A stretch of DNA of 64,000 bases, from contig FCNS01000037.1 in assembly GCA_900045905.1 (NCBI GenBank), positions 124,001-188,000 on the forward strand. Direction: 5' to 3'. A model generated the notes under the pieces. That model was not told the DNA's origin, searched no databases, and saw only the letters and a list, made by a program, of their open reading frames with translations. Position numbers and translations under genes: made by a program. Positions 16,718 through 24,834 of the stretch are shown in pieces. How positions within the stretch are numbered: position 1 is the stretch's first letter; each line of letters starts with the position of its first letter. This stretch comes from Clostridiales bacterium CHKCI001. GTDB taxonomy: Bacteria > Bacillota > Clostridia > Lachnospirales > Lachnospiraceae.

Positions 16718-17917
16718 CTATTCACTTTCTTTTAATTCTTCTATATCTACAGTCGGGACTTCACCTTCATGAATTCCTGATAACTCCTCTATATATTGAC
16801 TAATTTCTTTTACTTTTTCAGTAGGATTGTACTCTTTCACATCAAATAAGTATTGGTGTAATTTTTGCACATTACTCTCTAATGTTACAGGCACCACTGG
16901 ATAAGAAGTTGGAATACTTCCAATGTATTGTTCTTCTGCATATTTATCAAATGGGAAACCACTTTGCCCTACAATCGTATATTTTGCAGCATCTGATGCC
17001 AAATTCAATATATCCATCAAATCAATATTAGTCGCAATATTTGGGAATACTGCTCTTGCAATTTCATCCACTTTATCTAAGAAGTTATCTTGTAACTTCT
17101 GAACCATCTTTGTAACAACCTCTCTCTGGCGCTCTGTACGTCCATAGTCATACCCAACATAGCGAACACGACAATACGCAACTGCCTGTACACCTGTTAA
17201 TGTATAGACACCAGGTTCTTTCAGCTGAGTTCCAGGAATCCCTGTACTTTCAACTACACTTGTAATATATCCATCAATCTTTCCTACATCCAGCATCTCC
17301 TGTGTAATCTCTACATCATCAACGCCGCCTAATAAGTCAATTGCTTTTGCTACTGCACTCCAATTGACTAAAACATAATCTTCGATATTAAGGTCCAGAT
17401 TCATATTCAACATATTCATAACATCTTCTGCGGTTCCAACTGTCATCTGATGATTTGCTTTTTCATATTCTTTATCGCCTTTTATCATCTGCATATATGT
17501 ATCACGATAGACAGAAAGCAAGCGAATATCTTTCGTTTTATTATTAATACTTACAATCATCATAACATCGGCATTATCCCCTGATTCAGCAAGGGATTCA
17601 TTATCTCTCGCATCTACTCCAATTACAAGTATGTTGCGATATCCTTCATCCAATGTCTCACTATAATCCACTACCTGTCCTTCTTCATCTGTAACAGTTT
17701 CATAAGAAGGTCTGTACACATTCGCCTTGTTTGTTTTATGACGCTGTAATAAGCCCATCATACTAACCGCATAGCAACATCCTGCTAAAATTAACATAAG
17801 TACAACTTCTACTCCGATAATAATAAGACGGCGGCGGCGTTGTTTTTTTCGCCGCTCTCTCATCTTTGCCGCTTTTGCATTTCTTCCTCTTGTTCCAGTA
17901 TTTTTACGTTCAGTCAT
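16718..17917 (-). CDS. LytR-CpsA-Psr (LCP) family glycopolymer ligase
   Basis: 399 aa. A strongly basic cytoplasmic N-terminus (residues 1-30, KKQRRRR) precedes one membrane helix (31-53) and the extracytoplasmic LCP domain (about 90-310). Core motifs are NILVIGVDARD, DVMMIVSINNKTKDIRLLSV then YRDT, LLGGVDDVEI and GVQAVAYCRVRY followed by YGRTERQREVV, including the Arg and Asp residues that bind the polyprenyl pyrophosphate head group. LCP enzymes attach secondary wall polymers or capsule to peptidoglycan. Located downstream of a polyprenyl glycosylphosphotransferase gene, which fits a surface-polymer role. Its ribosome binding site lies in repeat family 2. Confidence 0.92.
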   Translation of the reverse strand: MTERKNTGTRGRNAKAAKMRERRKKQRRRRLIIIGVEVVLMLILAGCCYAVSMMGLLQRHKTNKANVYRPSYETVTDEEGQVVDYSETLDEGYRNILVIGVDARDNESLAESGDNADVMMIVSINNKTKDIRLLSVYRDTYMQMIKGDKEYEKANHQMTVGTAEDVMNMLNMNLDLNIEDYVLVNWSAVAKAIDLLGGVDDVEITQEMLDVGKIDGYITSVVESTGIPGTQLKEPGVYTLTGVQAVAYCRVRYVGYDYGRTERQREVVTKMVQKLQDNFLDKVDEIARAVFPNIATNIDLMDILNLASDAAKYTIVGQSGFPFDKYAEEQYIGSIPTSYPVVPVTLESNVQKLHQYLFDVKEYNPTEKVKEISQYIEELSGIHEGEVPTVDIEELKESE

Positions 17918-17920
17918 CTT

Positions 17921-18010
17921 TACCTCCTAATGCCGCATTTACTGTGGCATGCCTACCTCTTAATGCTACAACCACTAAGGCATGAATTTAAGGATTAGTA
18001 AAACTTTTAA
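17921..18010 (-). repeat. dispersed repeat family 2, copy 1, holding the LCP ribosome binding site
   Basis: On the minus strand a small hairpin unit, CCACAGTAAATGCGGCA then TTAGGAGGTAAAG, runs straight into the LCP start codon. A degenerate second unit (GCATTAAGAGGTAGGCATG) lies upstream in tandem. The same unit precedes the AlkD-like gene (32.6 kb) and the DUF5717-like gene (42.8 kb). Confidence 0.7.
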
Positions 18011-18022
18011 CCCTATCTTTTC

Positions 18023-19435
18023 TTAATATGCATTCTTGTTAATAAATCCTTTAAAAACAGTCAATATTAGAATCTTGATATCAAATCCTATTGTCCAGTT
18101 TTCAATATAATATAAATCATGTTCAATTCGTCCTCGAATGGATGTATCTCCTCGGAATCCATTTACTTGAGCCCATCCTGTCATACCAGGACGTACCTGA
18201 TGCTTAACCATATAACGTGGAATTTCTTCTTTAAATTTTTCCACGTACTGAGGACGTTCTGGACGTGGTCCTACAAGACTCATGTCTCCTTTTAATACAT
18301 TAAACAACTGGGGAAGTTCATCAATACTTGTCTTTCGAATTATTTTTCCAACTGAAGTGACACGGGGATCATTCTTTGTTGTCCACCCTTTTGCCTCTTC
18401 TTTCCTGGATTGCACTCCCATAGAGCGAAACTTATACATTTTAAACGGTCGGTTATGCAACCCAACTCTCTCCTGTGTAAAAATCAATGGCCCTGGAGAG
18501 GTTGCTTTAACTAAAATAGCTGTAACTAACATAACTGGAGAAAATAGAATAATTGCTAGAAAAGAACCTACAACATCCATTGTTCTCTTTATCAGTTTAT
18601 TCCATCCATTTGTCAATGGTACATGACGAATATGAATCACTGGCATTCCAAGCAAATCTTCTGTATACGGCTTTGTTGGAATGATGTTGTTATAATCCGG
18701 AACAAATTTTGTGTGTACACCTGATTTTTCACAACTATTTACAATCTGTTCTAAGTTCTTATAGTCTTCCAATCCTAATGTAATAATAATCTCATCCAAA
18801 CGGTTAAAAGAAAGCAGCATATCCAAGTTATCCGTAGAACCGATCACTTTTACTCCTTTATATTCTTCTCCACGCTCTCTCTTATCATCCAAAATACCAC
18901 GTATTTTGTATCCCCATTGAGGATTGGAATTGACACGATCTATAAATCCCTCAGCCGCACGACTGTATCCAATTAATAAAATATGTTTCAAATTGAATCC
19001 GCGCCGCCTCATAAACATTAGACCAATACGTAAACAGTTTCTTTCTGCAATTGTCAGAATTGAATTAATAATTGCAAACCAGAATGCAAACATACGAGAA
19101 AAATGTTCTGCATATGGAATTTGCTTGATCCATATATATAAGATCAAAATAATGGTTGCCATACCAAGCACATTCGCTTTCACCACATTGGACGCTTCCA
19201 GTCGACGTCCCATCACACGTTTGGGCTGGTACAGAGAAAACACTGCATTATAAAATAGAAAAATTGCTACAAAACAGGCTGGCCAAATTCCTCTATCCAA
19301 ATAGGGGAATAAACTAGGCGCATTGCCAAGATAATAGAATTGCAGCCAATATGCTAGAAAATAAGATGTTAGTATTACGATTGCATCCAGCACAACATGC
19401 AATCGATTTAAAACTGACTGATTATTTTTTATCAA
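18023..19435 (-). CDS. polyprenyl glycosylphosphotransferase (exopolysaccharide priming enzyme)
   Basis: 470 aa, WcaJ/PglC-type with four N-terminal membrane helices (residues 10-135), a CoA-binding-like Rossmann domain (about 145-255, HILLIGYSRAAEGFI) and the C-terminal bacterial sugar transferase domain (about 280-470). The last has KRTMDVVGSFLAIILFSPVM, FKMYKFRSM and SIDELPQLFNVLKGDMSLVG then PRPE. It transfers a sugar-1-phosphate to undecaprenyl phosphate to begin surface polysaccharide synthesis. The start is a TTG at 19435 with AGGTGA upstream; no ATG is available nearby. Preceded by a roughly 250-nt structured leader and a sigma-A promoter, and probably followed by the LCP ligase gene. 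Confidence 0.92.
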   Translation of the reverse strand: MIKNNQSVLNRLHVVLDAIVILTSYFLAYWLQFYYLGNAPSLFPYLDRGIWPACFVAIFLFYNAVFSLYQPKRVMGRRLEASNVVKANVLGMATIILILYIWIKQIPYAEHFSRMFAFWFAIINSILTIAERNCLRIGLMFMRRRGFNLKHILLIGYSRAAEGFIDRVNSNPQWGYKIRGILDDKRERGEEYKGVKVIGSTDNLDMLLSFNRLDEIIITLGLEDYKNLEQIVNSCEKSGVHTKFVPDYNNIIPTKPYTEDLLGMPVIHIRHVPLTNGWNKLIKRTMDVVGSFLAIILFSPVMLVTAILVKATSPGPLIFTQERVGLHNRPFKMYKFRSMGVQSRKEEAKGWTTKNDPRVTSVGKIIRKTSIDELPQLFNVLKGDMSLVGPRPERPQYVEKFKEEIPRYMVKHQVRPGMTGWAQVNGFRGDTSIRGRIEHDLYYIENWTIGFDIKILILTVFKGFINKNAY

Positions 19436-19475
19436 CTTGTCTCACCTATTTACTATAAAAGTCCCGGACAACAAC

Positions 19476-19658
19476 CATGAGCCAGACCGTGTCTACACGG
19501 AATGGTTCATGGATATTGGACGGGCTGACCTGTATGAACAAGGAGAGCAATCGCTCGGATTGTGAATACAGATGACGATGTCGAGAGTGCATAGCACACA
19601 GACATCAACTTTTCTATCATGGTGGTGCCCGCAAAGCGGGCATAGAAGTTTACCATGA
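19476..19658 (-). ncRNA. structured 5' leader of the sugar-transferase gene (unknown RNA class)
   Basis: This non-coding segment is visibly richer in G/C than its flanks and contains four consecutive hairpins: 19617-19658 (outer arms TCATGGT/ACCATGA, inner GCCCGC/GCGGGC), 19577-19606 (GATGTC/GACATC with inner GTGC/GCAC), 19530-19571 (CTGTAT/ATACAG with inner GAGC/GCTC) and 19476-19511 (CATGAACC/GGCTCATG with inner CCGTG/CACGG). It lies between a promoter at 19692-19720 and the TTG start at 19435, so it would be transcribed as a 5' UTR. It matches no riboswitch consensus that I recognise. It could be a cis-regulatory RNA, a small RNA or a structured repeat. Confidence 0.55.
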
Positions 19659-19691
19659 AATTATTAATGTAAGTTTTTTACATTTTTTATT

Positions 19692-19720
19692 ATCATACTC
19701 CAAAAATTCCAAAAGGGCAA
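19692..19720 (-). promoter_or_regulatory. sigma-A promoter of the sugar-transferase leader
   Basis: -35 TTGCCC (19715-19720), 17-nt spacer, -10 TATGAT (19692-19697) on the minus strand, giving a transcription start near 19685 and a leader of about 250 nt. Confidence 0.65.
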
Positions 19721-19844
19721 TAAGAAAAACTTTAATATTTTCTTAAGAAGTGATATTTTTTTCATTTTTCCTATTTTACCAAAAATTGTTGCCGATTTTT
19801 TCTTATTGCATACTTTAATTATATCTTATTTTTAGGTGATGCCT

Positions 19845-20765
19845 ATGAAAGCAGCCCTTTATTGTCGACTTTCAGTAGAAGACGAAAATCGTGGTTCTTC
19901 TAAAAACATAAGCGAAAGTATCCAAAATCAGCAACTTTTACTTTTAGATTATGCAAAAAAACACGGATATGAACTTTTTGCTATATACGTGGATGAAGAC
20001 TATTCTGGTTTAGACAGCAATCGTCCTGCATTCGTCCGAATGTTAGCCGATGCACAGGCTGGCTATTTCCAGGTAATTCTTTGTAAAACACAATCTCGAT
20101 TTACAAGGGATATGGAACTCGTAGAACGTTACTTGCATCATCTTTTTCCTCTTTGGGGAATTCGATTTATTGGTATTGTAGACGGAGTGGATACCGCTGA
20201 GCGCCATAATAAGAAAGCACGTCAAATCACTGGGTTAATCAATGAATGGTATTGTGAAGATCTTTCTGATAACATTCGTGCCGTCTTCCAAAAAAAAATG
20301 CAGGATGGTCAATTTATCGGCTCATTTGCCTGCTATGGATACAAAAAAGATCCCGCCGACCATCATCACCTTGTAATTGACGAACCTGCTGCCAAAGTCG
20401 TACAACGAATTTATCGCCTCTATCTATCAGGAACAGGAATCACTTCCATTGCCCGACAATTAACTTCAGAACAAATTCCGCCTCCATCCATCTACAAGCA
20501 AATGCAAGGATTGAAATTTCGCTCTCCCCACAGCTCATTTCACTGGAGTGTTAGTACAATAAAAAATATTCTAAAAAATCCTACCTACACGGGTACCCTT
20601 GTTCAAGGAAAAGAAAAGAAAATTAGTTACAAAAGTAAGAAAATGATCCATCTTCCTCCAGAATGCTGGATTCGCATTCCAGGAACTCACCCTGCAATTA
20701 TATCAGAAGAAGATTTCAAAAATGTGCAAAGCCAATTTCAGTCTAATAAAAGAAAAAAATTCTAA
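19845..20765 (+). CDS. serine recombinase lacking the usual C-terminal region
   Basis: 306 aa from the ATG at 19845 (AGGTGA upstream). It has an N-terminal resolvase catalytic domain with the nucleophile Ser10 in LYCRLSVEDE, then ILCKTQSRFTRDMELVERYL, and the large-serine-recombinase 'recombinase' DNA-binding domain (about 150-270, ending HWSVSTIKNILKNPTYTG). The zinc-ribbon/coiled-coil part of phage integrases (usually 450-550 aa in total) is absent; the protein stops soon after IISEEDFKNVQSQF. No second gene or attachment repeat marks an element around it. It may be a functional short site-specific recombinase, or the remnant of an excised element. Confidence 0.85.
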   Translation: MKAALYCRLSVEDENRGSSKNISESIQNQQLLLLDYAKKHGYELFAIYVDEDYSGLDSNRPAFVRMLADAQAGYFQVILCKTQSRFTRDMELVERYLHHLFPLWGIRFIGIVDGVDTAERHNKKARQITGLINEWYCEDLSDNIRAVFQKKMQDGQFIGSFACYGYKKDPADHHHLVIDEPAAKVVQRIYRLYLSGTGITSIARQLTSEQIPPPSIYKQMQGLKFRSPHSSFHWSVSTIKNILKNPTYTGTLVQGKEKKISYKSKKMIHLPPECWIRIPGTHPAIISEEDFKNVQSQFQSNKRKKF

Positions 20766-20775
20766 AAAAAGATGC

Positions 20776-20803
20776 ACACATTATTCCCTTATCACATAGT
20801 ATA
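20776..20803 (+). promoter_or_regulatory. possible mother-cell sigma (SigK/SigE) promoter
   Basis: CATAGTATA (20795-20803) matches the CATAnnnTA -10 box of sporulation SigK promoters. An AC-containing -35 (ACAC, 20776-20779) lies 15 nt upstream. The same geometry occurs upstream of the cotJ operon at 56425-56452. Pattern-based only. Confidence 0.4.
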
Positions 20804-20838
20804 CACTGTAAATAAAAAACTCCTGGAGGTATGAAAGC

Positions 20839-21075
20839 ATGAGCGATTTAGCTGCTACAAACTGTGGAAACTGTGGTTGTGAGAATAACGGAGGAAATAA
20901 CTGCTTATTCCTGTTATTAATCTTATTATGCTGTGGTGGCTGCGGCAATGGCTGTGGTTGCGGCAACGGTAGTGGATTTAATTTCTTCGGCGACAGCGAC
21001 TGTGGATGTAACGTACTCATCTGGATCTTATTGCTTAGCTGCTTCTGCGGCGGCAATAACGGATTCTGCTGCTAG
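20839..21075 (+). CDS. Cys/Gly-rich small protein (chorion-class high-cysteine type)
   Basis: 78 aa, start at 20839 with GGAGG 9 nt upstream. It alternates Cys/Gly/Asn blocks (CGNCGCENNGGNN, CGCGNGSG) with two short hydrophobic stretches (LFLLLILLCC and VLIWILLLSC). Proteins of this type in Clostridia are annotated as 'chorion class high-cysteine' proteins; function is not established. The SigK/SigE-like promoter and similarity in style to small spore-coat proteins suggest sporulation expression, which is inference. Ends at a strong terminator. It follows the recombinase on the same strand but has its own promoter-like site. Confidence 0.8.
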   Translation: MSDLAATNCGNCGCENNGGNNCLFLLLILLCCGGCGNGCGCGNGSGFNFFGDSDCGCNVLIWILLLSCFCGGNNGFCC

Positions 21076-21097
21076 TCATCATTCATATCATTAGAAT

Positions 21098-21123
21098 GGG
21101 GGAGTACAATACTCCCCCTTTTT
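21098..21123 (+). terminator. rho-independent terminator after the Cys-rich gene
   Basis: Perfect stem GGGGGAGTA/TACTCCCCC with loop CAA, followed by T5. It separates the plus-strand Cys-rich gene from the convergent dapB. Confidence 0.9.
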
Positions 21124-21146
21124 ACATAAAAGCACCTGTCTAGAGG

Positions 21147-21902
21147 CTATGCAATGACATCTCTCATTGTATATCTTCCATTTTGTTTTTTTACAAGAAA
21201 CTTAGCCGCTTGAACTGCTCCCTTTGCAAATACTGCCTTAGAATGAGCCTCATGTGTCAATTCTAATACTTCATCTTGACCTGCAAATATTACACTATGT
21301 TCTCCAACAATCGTACCACCTCGAATCGCACTAATCCCGATCTCTTTCTTATCACGTGCAACACGCTCGATCGTACGGTCATACTTATAATGATATTCAT
21401 TATTTAATGATGCATTTACTGTATTAGCAAGCAACAATGCTGTTCCGCTCGGTGCATCAATTTTTTGATTATGATGTTTTTCAATAATTTCTATATCAAA
21501 TCCTGCATCAGCAAGTGTTGGTGCAACACTTTCTAATATTTTTGCCAATGTATTAATGCCAAGTGACATATTGTAAGATTGTACAATTGGGATTACTTTG
21601 GATGCTTTCTCTACATGTTCTAGTTGCTCCGGTGTTAATCCAGTCGTACAAAGCACAAGTGGTATTTTTCTTTCCACACAATCATCCAATAACTGATCTA
21701 CAATCTTTGCAACTGTAAAATCAATTACAACATTCGCTTCACATGGACATTGGGCCACAGATGGAAATATTGGATACGTTACATCAGAATTTTCTGTAAT
21801 ATCAATTCCTGCTACAATTTCCATCTCTGGCTCTGTTGCAATGACCTCTTGAAGTACCTTTCCCATTTTTCCATTACAGCCATTTATGATTACTTTTATC
21901 AT
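21147..21902 (-). CDS. dapB: 4-hydroxy-tetrahydrodipicolinate reductase
   Basis: 251 aa. Second step of the diaminopimelate/lysine branch. Start at 21902 (MIKVIING) because GGAGG lies 8 nt upstream; it follows the dapA stop by 16 nt. N-terminal nucleotide-binding motif NGCNGKMGKVLQEV, catalytic HHNQKIDAPSGTALLLAN (about 145-165) with the conserved His and Lys, and the C-terminal GEHSVIFAGQDEVLELTHEA. Second gene of a dapA-dapB operon under the lysine riboswitch. In a spore former the pathway also supplies dipicolinate. Confidence 0.96.
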   Translation of the reverse strand: MIKVIINGCNGKMGKVLQEVIATEPEMEIVAGIDITENSDVTYPIFPSVAQCPCEANVVIDFTVAKIVDQLLDDCVERKIPLVLCTTGLTPEQLEHVEKASKVIPIVQSYNMSLGINTLAKILESVAPTLADAGFDIEIIEKHHNQKIDAPSGTALLLANTVNASLNNEYHYKYDRTIERVARDKKEIGISAIRGGTIVGEHSVIFAGQDEVLELTHEAHSKAVFAKGAVQAAKFLVKKQNGRYTMRDVIA

Positions 21903-21918
21903 CTGTTCTTCCTCCATC

Positions 21919-22803
21919 TTAAATAAGCTGATGTCTTTCCAATGCAGACTTCAGTTGCTCCTTATGTGCTTCGCTCATTTCACAAAGTGGAGAGCGAAGG
22001 TTTCCTGTGCACATTCCCATCATGTTCAATGCTGCTTTTACTGGAATTGGATTTACTTCACAGAACAATACATCATTTAGATCCATTGCCTGTAACTGTA
22101 ACTTGCGGCTTGTTTCTACATCACCATCTAAGTAAGACGCTACAATATCATGTGTCATTTTTGGAGCAATATTAGAAAGAACTGAAATAACACCAATACC
22201 ACCTAGTGATAATAACGGTACAATCTGGTCATCATTACCAGAATAAATATCAATACATCCATCTGCCAAAGCTGCTAATCTTGCAACCTGCCCAATATTG
22301 CCACTTGCCTCTTTAATTCCAACAATATTATCAACTTCTTTTGCCAATGTTACAGCTGTTTCTGGTAAAATATTAACTCCTGTTCTAGACGGTACATTAT
22401 ACATAATAATTGGAATTGTAACACTGTTTGCAATCTTTTTATAATGTTCAATTAATCCTTTTTGTGTTGCCTTATTATAATATGGAGTTACGAGCAACAA
22501 CGCGTCTGCCCCTACTTTCTCTGCATGAGTAGAAAGACGAATTGCTTCTGCTGTACTATTGGATCCTGTTCCTGCAATAACAGGAACTCTGCCTGCTACA
22601 TACTCTACTGTAAATCGAATACATTCATCATGCTCTTCATGTGTCAATGTAGAAGATTCTCCTGTTGTTCCACAAATAATAATCGCATCTGTCCCATTTT
22701 CAATTTGGAAATCAATCATTTTTCCAAGTGCTTCATAATCCACTTTATCGTCCGCTGTAAAAGGTGTAACGATTGCTACTCCAGCTCCTTTAAAAATAGC
22801 CAT
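21919..22803 (-). CDS. dapA: 4-hydroxy-tetrahydrodipicolinate synthase
   Basis: 294 aa TIM-barrel enzyme condensing pyruvate with aspartate semialdehyde. Seen are GTTGESSTLTHEEH (substrate phosphate/carboxylate loop), VTPYYNKATQKGLIEHY with the catalytic Tyr, the Schiff-base Lys in IVGIKEASGN and the YSGNDDQ motif. Start at 22803 with AGGAGG upstream. First gene after the lysine riboswitch and terminator, so expression should fall when lysine is plentiful. Confidence 0.97.
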   Translation of the reverse strand: MAIFKGAGVAIVTPFTADDKVDYEALGKMIDFQIENGTDAIIICGTTGESSTLTHEEHDECIRFTVEYVAGRVPVIAGTGSNSTAEAIRLSTHAEKVGADALLLVTPYYNKATQKGLIEHYKKIANSVTIPIIMYNVPSRTGVNILPETAVTLAKEVDNIVGIKEASGNIGQVARLAALADGCIDIYSGNDDQIVPLLSLGGIGVISVLSNIAPKMTHDIVASYLDGDVETSRKLQLQAMDLNDVLFCEVNPIPVKAALNMMGMCTGNLRSPLCEMSEAHKEQLKSALERHQLI

Positions 22804-22856
22804 GTTTAATCCTCCTTAATAAATATTCACATGTGATCCTCTATGCCTTCACACCA

Positions 22857-22900
22857 GCAAAAAACCTTCACTGGAGTTTTCTTTTGCATATCACGATAAT
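22857..22900 (-). repeat. dispersed repeat family 1, copy C, between riboswitch terminator and dapA
   Basis: Directly after the riboswitch terminator T-run the minus strand reads TTATCGTGATATGCAAAAG, then the imperfect hairpin formed by CAAAAGAAAACTCC and the complementary GAAGGTTTTTTG. It lies in the dapA 5' UTR, about 55 nt before the start codon. Confidence 0.75.
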
Positions 22901-22901
22901 A

Positions 22902-22931
22902 GAAAAAGAGCCGCCAGCCTGGTCAGCTCTT
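22902..22931 (-). terminator. regulated terminator of the lysine riboswitch
   Basis: On the minus strand AAGAGC...GGCTCTT with inner CCAG/CTGG pairing is followed by T5. It sits 23 nt after the aptamer and is the expected lysine-dependent terminator of the expression platform. Confidence 0.85.
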
Positions 22932-22953
22932 AAAGATCGTAACAAACGCTCTA

Positions 22954-23135
22954 AGTAGCTCCCCATCTGACACTAGGATAGAAACTTGATCAGATGACAG
23001 TTATATGGTTATTCACCATATTCCCAGGAACTGATATTCTGGCATCCATTCCTTCGGCGTTCTCACCTTTCCACTGCCTTCTTCTATGCCAGAACATATC
23101 CAACAGCTTACTCATCAATCACGCAACCTCTACTT
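22954..23135 (-). promoter_or_regulatory. lysine riboswitch (L-box) controlling dapA-dapB
   Basis: Minus-strand leader with the L-box landmarks in order: 5' strand GTAGAGGTTGCG, GGAAAGGTGAGAACGCCGAAG, a CTGG segment, AACTGTCATCTGATC and GTGTCAGATGGGGAGCTAC closing P1. The aptamer lies between a consensus promoter (23154-23183) and an intrinsic terminator (22902-22931) and precedes the lysine-pathway genes. Lysine binding should favour termination. Confidence 0.93.
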
Positions 23136-23153
23136 TTCTATTAATTTATTTTT

Positions 23154-23183
23154 AGTATAAACATTTCATAATCTCATGTCAAG
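23154..23183 (-). promoter_or_regulatory. sigma-A promoter of the lysine riboswitch/dapAB
   Basis: -35 TTGACA (23178-23183), an approximately 17-18-nt spacer and -10 TATACT (23154-23159) on the minus strand. Transcription would start about 12 nt before the aptamer. Confidence 0.85.
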
Positions 23184-23336
23184 CAGAAATATTGTTTTTA
23201 CATCTATTTTCACTCTCTTTTTTCAAAGTATGATTATTTTGCAATGATTACTTTATATTATGGAACTTTCCATTTCTGTGTCCCTATTTTTTCATTTTTT
23301 ATAAAAAAACCTTCCATTTATCCGTTCTCGTAAAGC

Positions 23337-23378
23337 TCCCCCCTATATAGAATTGTAATAATTCCTATATAGGAGGGA
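23337..23378 (-). terminator. hairpin after the toxin-partner gene
   Basis: Arms TCCCTCCTATATAG and CTATATAGGGGGGA pair around a 14-nt loop, 6 nt beyond the stop codon at 23384. The T-run is weak. Probable end of the toxin/partner unit. Confidence 0.6.
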
Positions 23379-23383
23379 TAAAG

Positions 23384-24004
23384 CTATCTGTATTCTACAT
23401 ATGCCCATTTTTCATTTATAAATTGTGTTGACACTACCACACCTTCATCTAAAAGCAACGCTGCTATTTTTGATGAGCCAAATATTTCTGGCCCTTGATT
23501 CGACGCATATACAAGATCATATCGTTTGAAAAAATTTACATATACTGGAAAACAAATGATAATGTCATTCTCATATTTTTGATAGGAAATTGTTCCATTA
23601 GAATCAACGAGACATTGTTCTGGAAAATCTAATTGAAGCTGACCTTTATAGTCTTGAACTTGTTCCTCTATTTGTACGGCAACATGATTATCTGCTTTTT
23701 CCCAAATATGGAATCGTATCACTCTCAAATATTGATCAATTGGTATAAAACATAGAAATGTAACAACAACCTCTATGATGAAATAAACCACAGATTTCTT
23801 ATTCTTAATCAACATCCTCTTTAAATGCATCAAACAAAAAATTGATAAAATTAATGCACAAATTCCAAGAATCCAATGAACGAATGGGATAAATATATCA
23901 ATAAAAAACAATGTAGAGCATCGCATGAGTAAAATTACAAATAAGATTGTAATATAAAGCTTTTTAAGAAGACTCTTCTTTTTCTTATTCAATTGCTCCT
24001 GCAT
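23384..24004 (-). CDS. membrane protein, candidate immunity partner of the toxin-like gene
   Basis: 206 aa, family not recognised. A basic N-terminus (KKKKSLLKKL) is followed by four hydrophobic segments (about 15-32, 38-60, 72-90 and a weak one near 92), then a soluble C-terminal domain of about 110 residues. The start is set at the second of two adjacent ATGs (24004), 7 nt after GAGGGG. It overlaps the end of the toxin-like gene by 20 nt, so the two are translationally linked. Overlap with a toxin gene is typical of an immunity gene, but no known immunity family is recognised, so this is inference. Confidence 0.6.
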   Translation of the reverse strand: MQEQLNKKKKSLLKKLYITILFVILLMRCSTLFFIDIFIPFVHWILGICALILSIFCLMHLKRMLIKNKKSVVYFIIEVVVTFLCFIPIDQYLRVIRFHIWEKADNHVAVQIEEQVQDYKGQLQLDFPEQCLVDSNGTISYQKYENDIIICFPVYVNFFKRYDLVYASNQGPEIFGSSKIAALLLDEGVVVSTQFINEKWAYVEYR

Positions 24005-24824
24005 CATTGTACCCCTCTTCTATAGCTGGATGATCTAAGGCGTCTAACTCATCAAAACCTGATGCCGCAAAACTACCCGCTTTTAAAATTGATAAACTAA
24101 ACAGAAATCTTCCAGTATACCCATAATTATAATTCCCAATAAATTCTGACGTTACAACACGATATTTTGAATTATTCAAGCCAAAATGAGCATTAAAAGT
24201 TTTATTCCACGGGGTATATCCAGGTTGAACTTTATAATTCCAAGCACCACCACTCTTTACTAATGAAACCCAAATACCTACTATTGCAGGCCAAGCCTGA
24301 CCTGGATCATATTTAGCAACATCATTATACATATTTTTAATAAATGTATAATTATCATGAACAAGCGTTCCCAGATTAATATATGTAGGAGGATTTCCTT
24401 CAATAGGCTCCTGTGCATTCGGCCGAACCTGAATCCATAAACTAGAAAACATTTCTGAAGAGATAGCTGGTGAATTTGGATTATTTAGATACTCTTCAGG
24501 CGTAAATATAATTTCATATGTATACGAATCTAATCTACATAAACCAACATTAATAAGTATATTTATAAGATTCATATCCATCCGAAATTCTTCAACTATG
24601 TTTACTGTAGCCAGTTGATTCACTCCTTCAGTTACTACAATCTGTCCATTAATATCAGGATATACATATCCCTTATCTACAGCTTCATTATATAAATCAT
24701 AAAATGGATTAGATAATGAATAAGTATTCACATGCTCATTAAAGAACAATTCTTGATCTTTAGATAAATTACATACCATTAAATTATTTTCATTATTTAT
24801 GTTAAAATTTTCTGCTCTAGCCAT
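23985..24824 (-). CDS. polymorphic toxin type 44-like protein without delivery domain
   Basis: 279 aa. The C-terminal half (about 150-279) resembles the polymorphic toxin type 44 (Ntox44) domain: DNYTFIKNMYNDVAK, WVSLVKSGGAWNYK and, further on, EFIGNYNYGYTGRFL, then a final acidic GYNDAG tail. Ntox44 is predicted to be a nuclease. The N-terminal half has no recognised domain, no signal peptide and no LXG, RHS or WXG100 delivery region, so it looks like an orphan toxin cassette. The start is uncertain: the ATG at 24824 has no clear ribosome binding site. Base composition is very A/T-rich, suggesting transfer. Confidence 0.6.
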   Translation of the reverse strand: MARAENFNINNENNLMVCNLSKDQELFFNEHVNTYSLSNPFYDLYNEAVDKGYVYPDINGQIVVTEGVNQLATVNIVEEFRMDMNLINILINVGLCRLDSYTYEIIFTPEEYLNNPNSPAISSEMFSSLWIQVRPNAQEPIEGNPPTYINLGTLVHDNYTFIKNMYNDVAKYDPGQAWPAIVGIWVSLVKSGGAWNYKVQPGYTPWNKTFNAHFGLNNSKYRVVTSEFIGNYNYGYTGRFLFSLSILKAGSFAASGFDELDALDHPAIEEGYNDAGAIE

Positions 24825-24834
24825 CAATGTACAG

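Noticed and set aside
20781-21056. 91-codon open frame opposite the Cys-rich small gene
   Set aside because: Pro/Gln-rich antisense of the Gly/Cys codons; no ribosome binding site; the plus-strand gene has one, plus a terminator.
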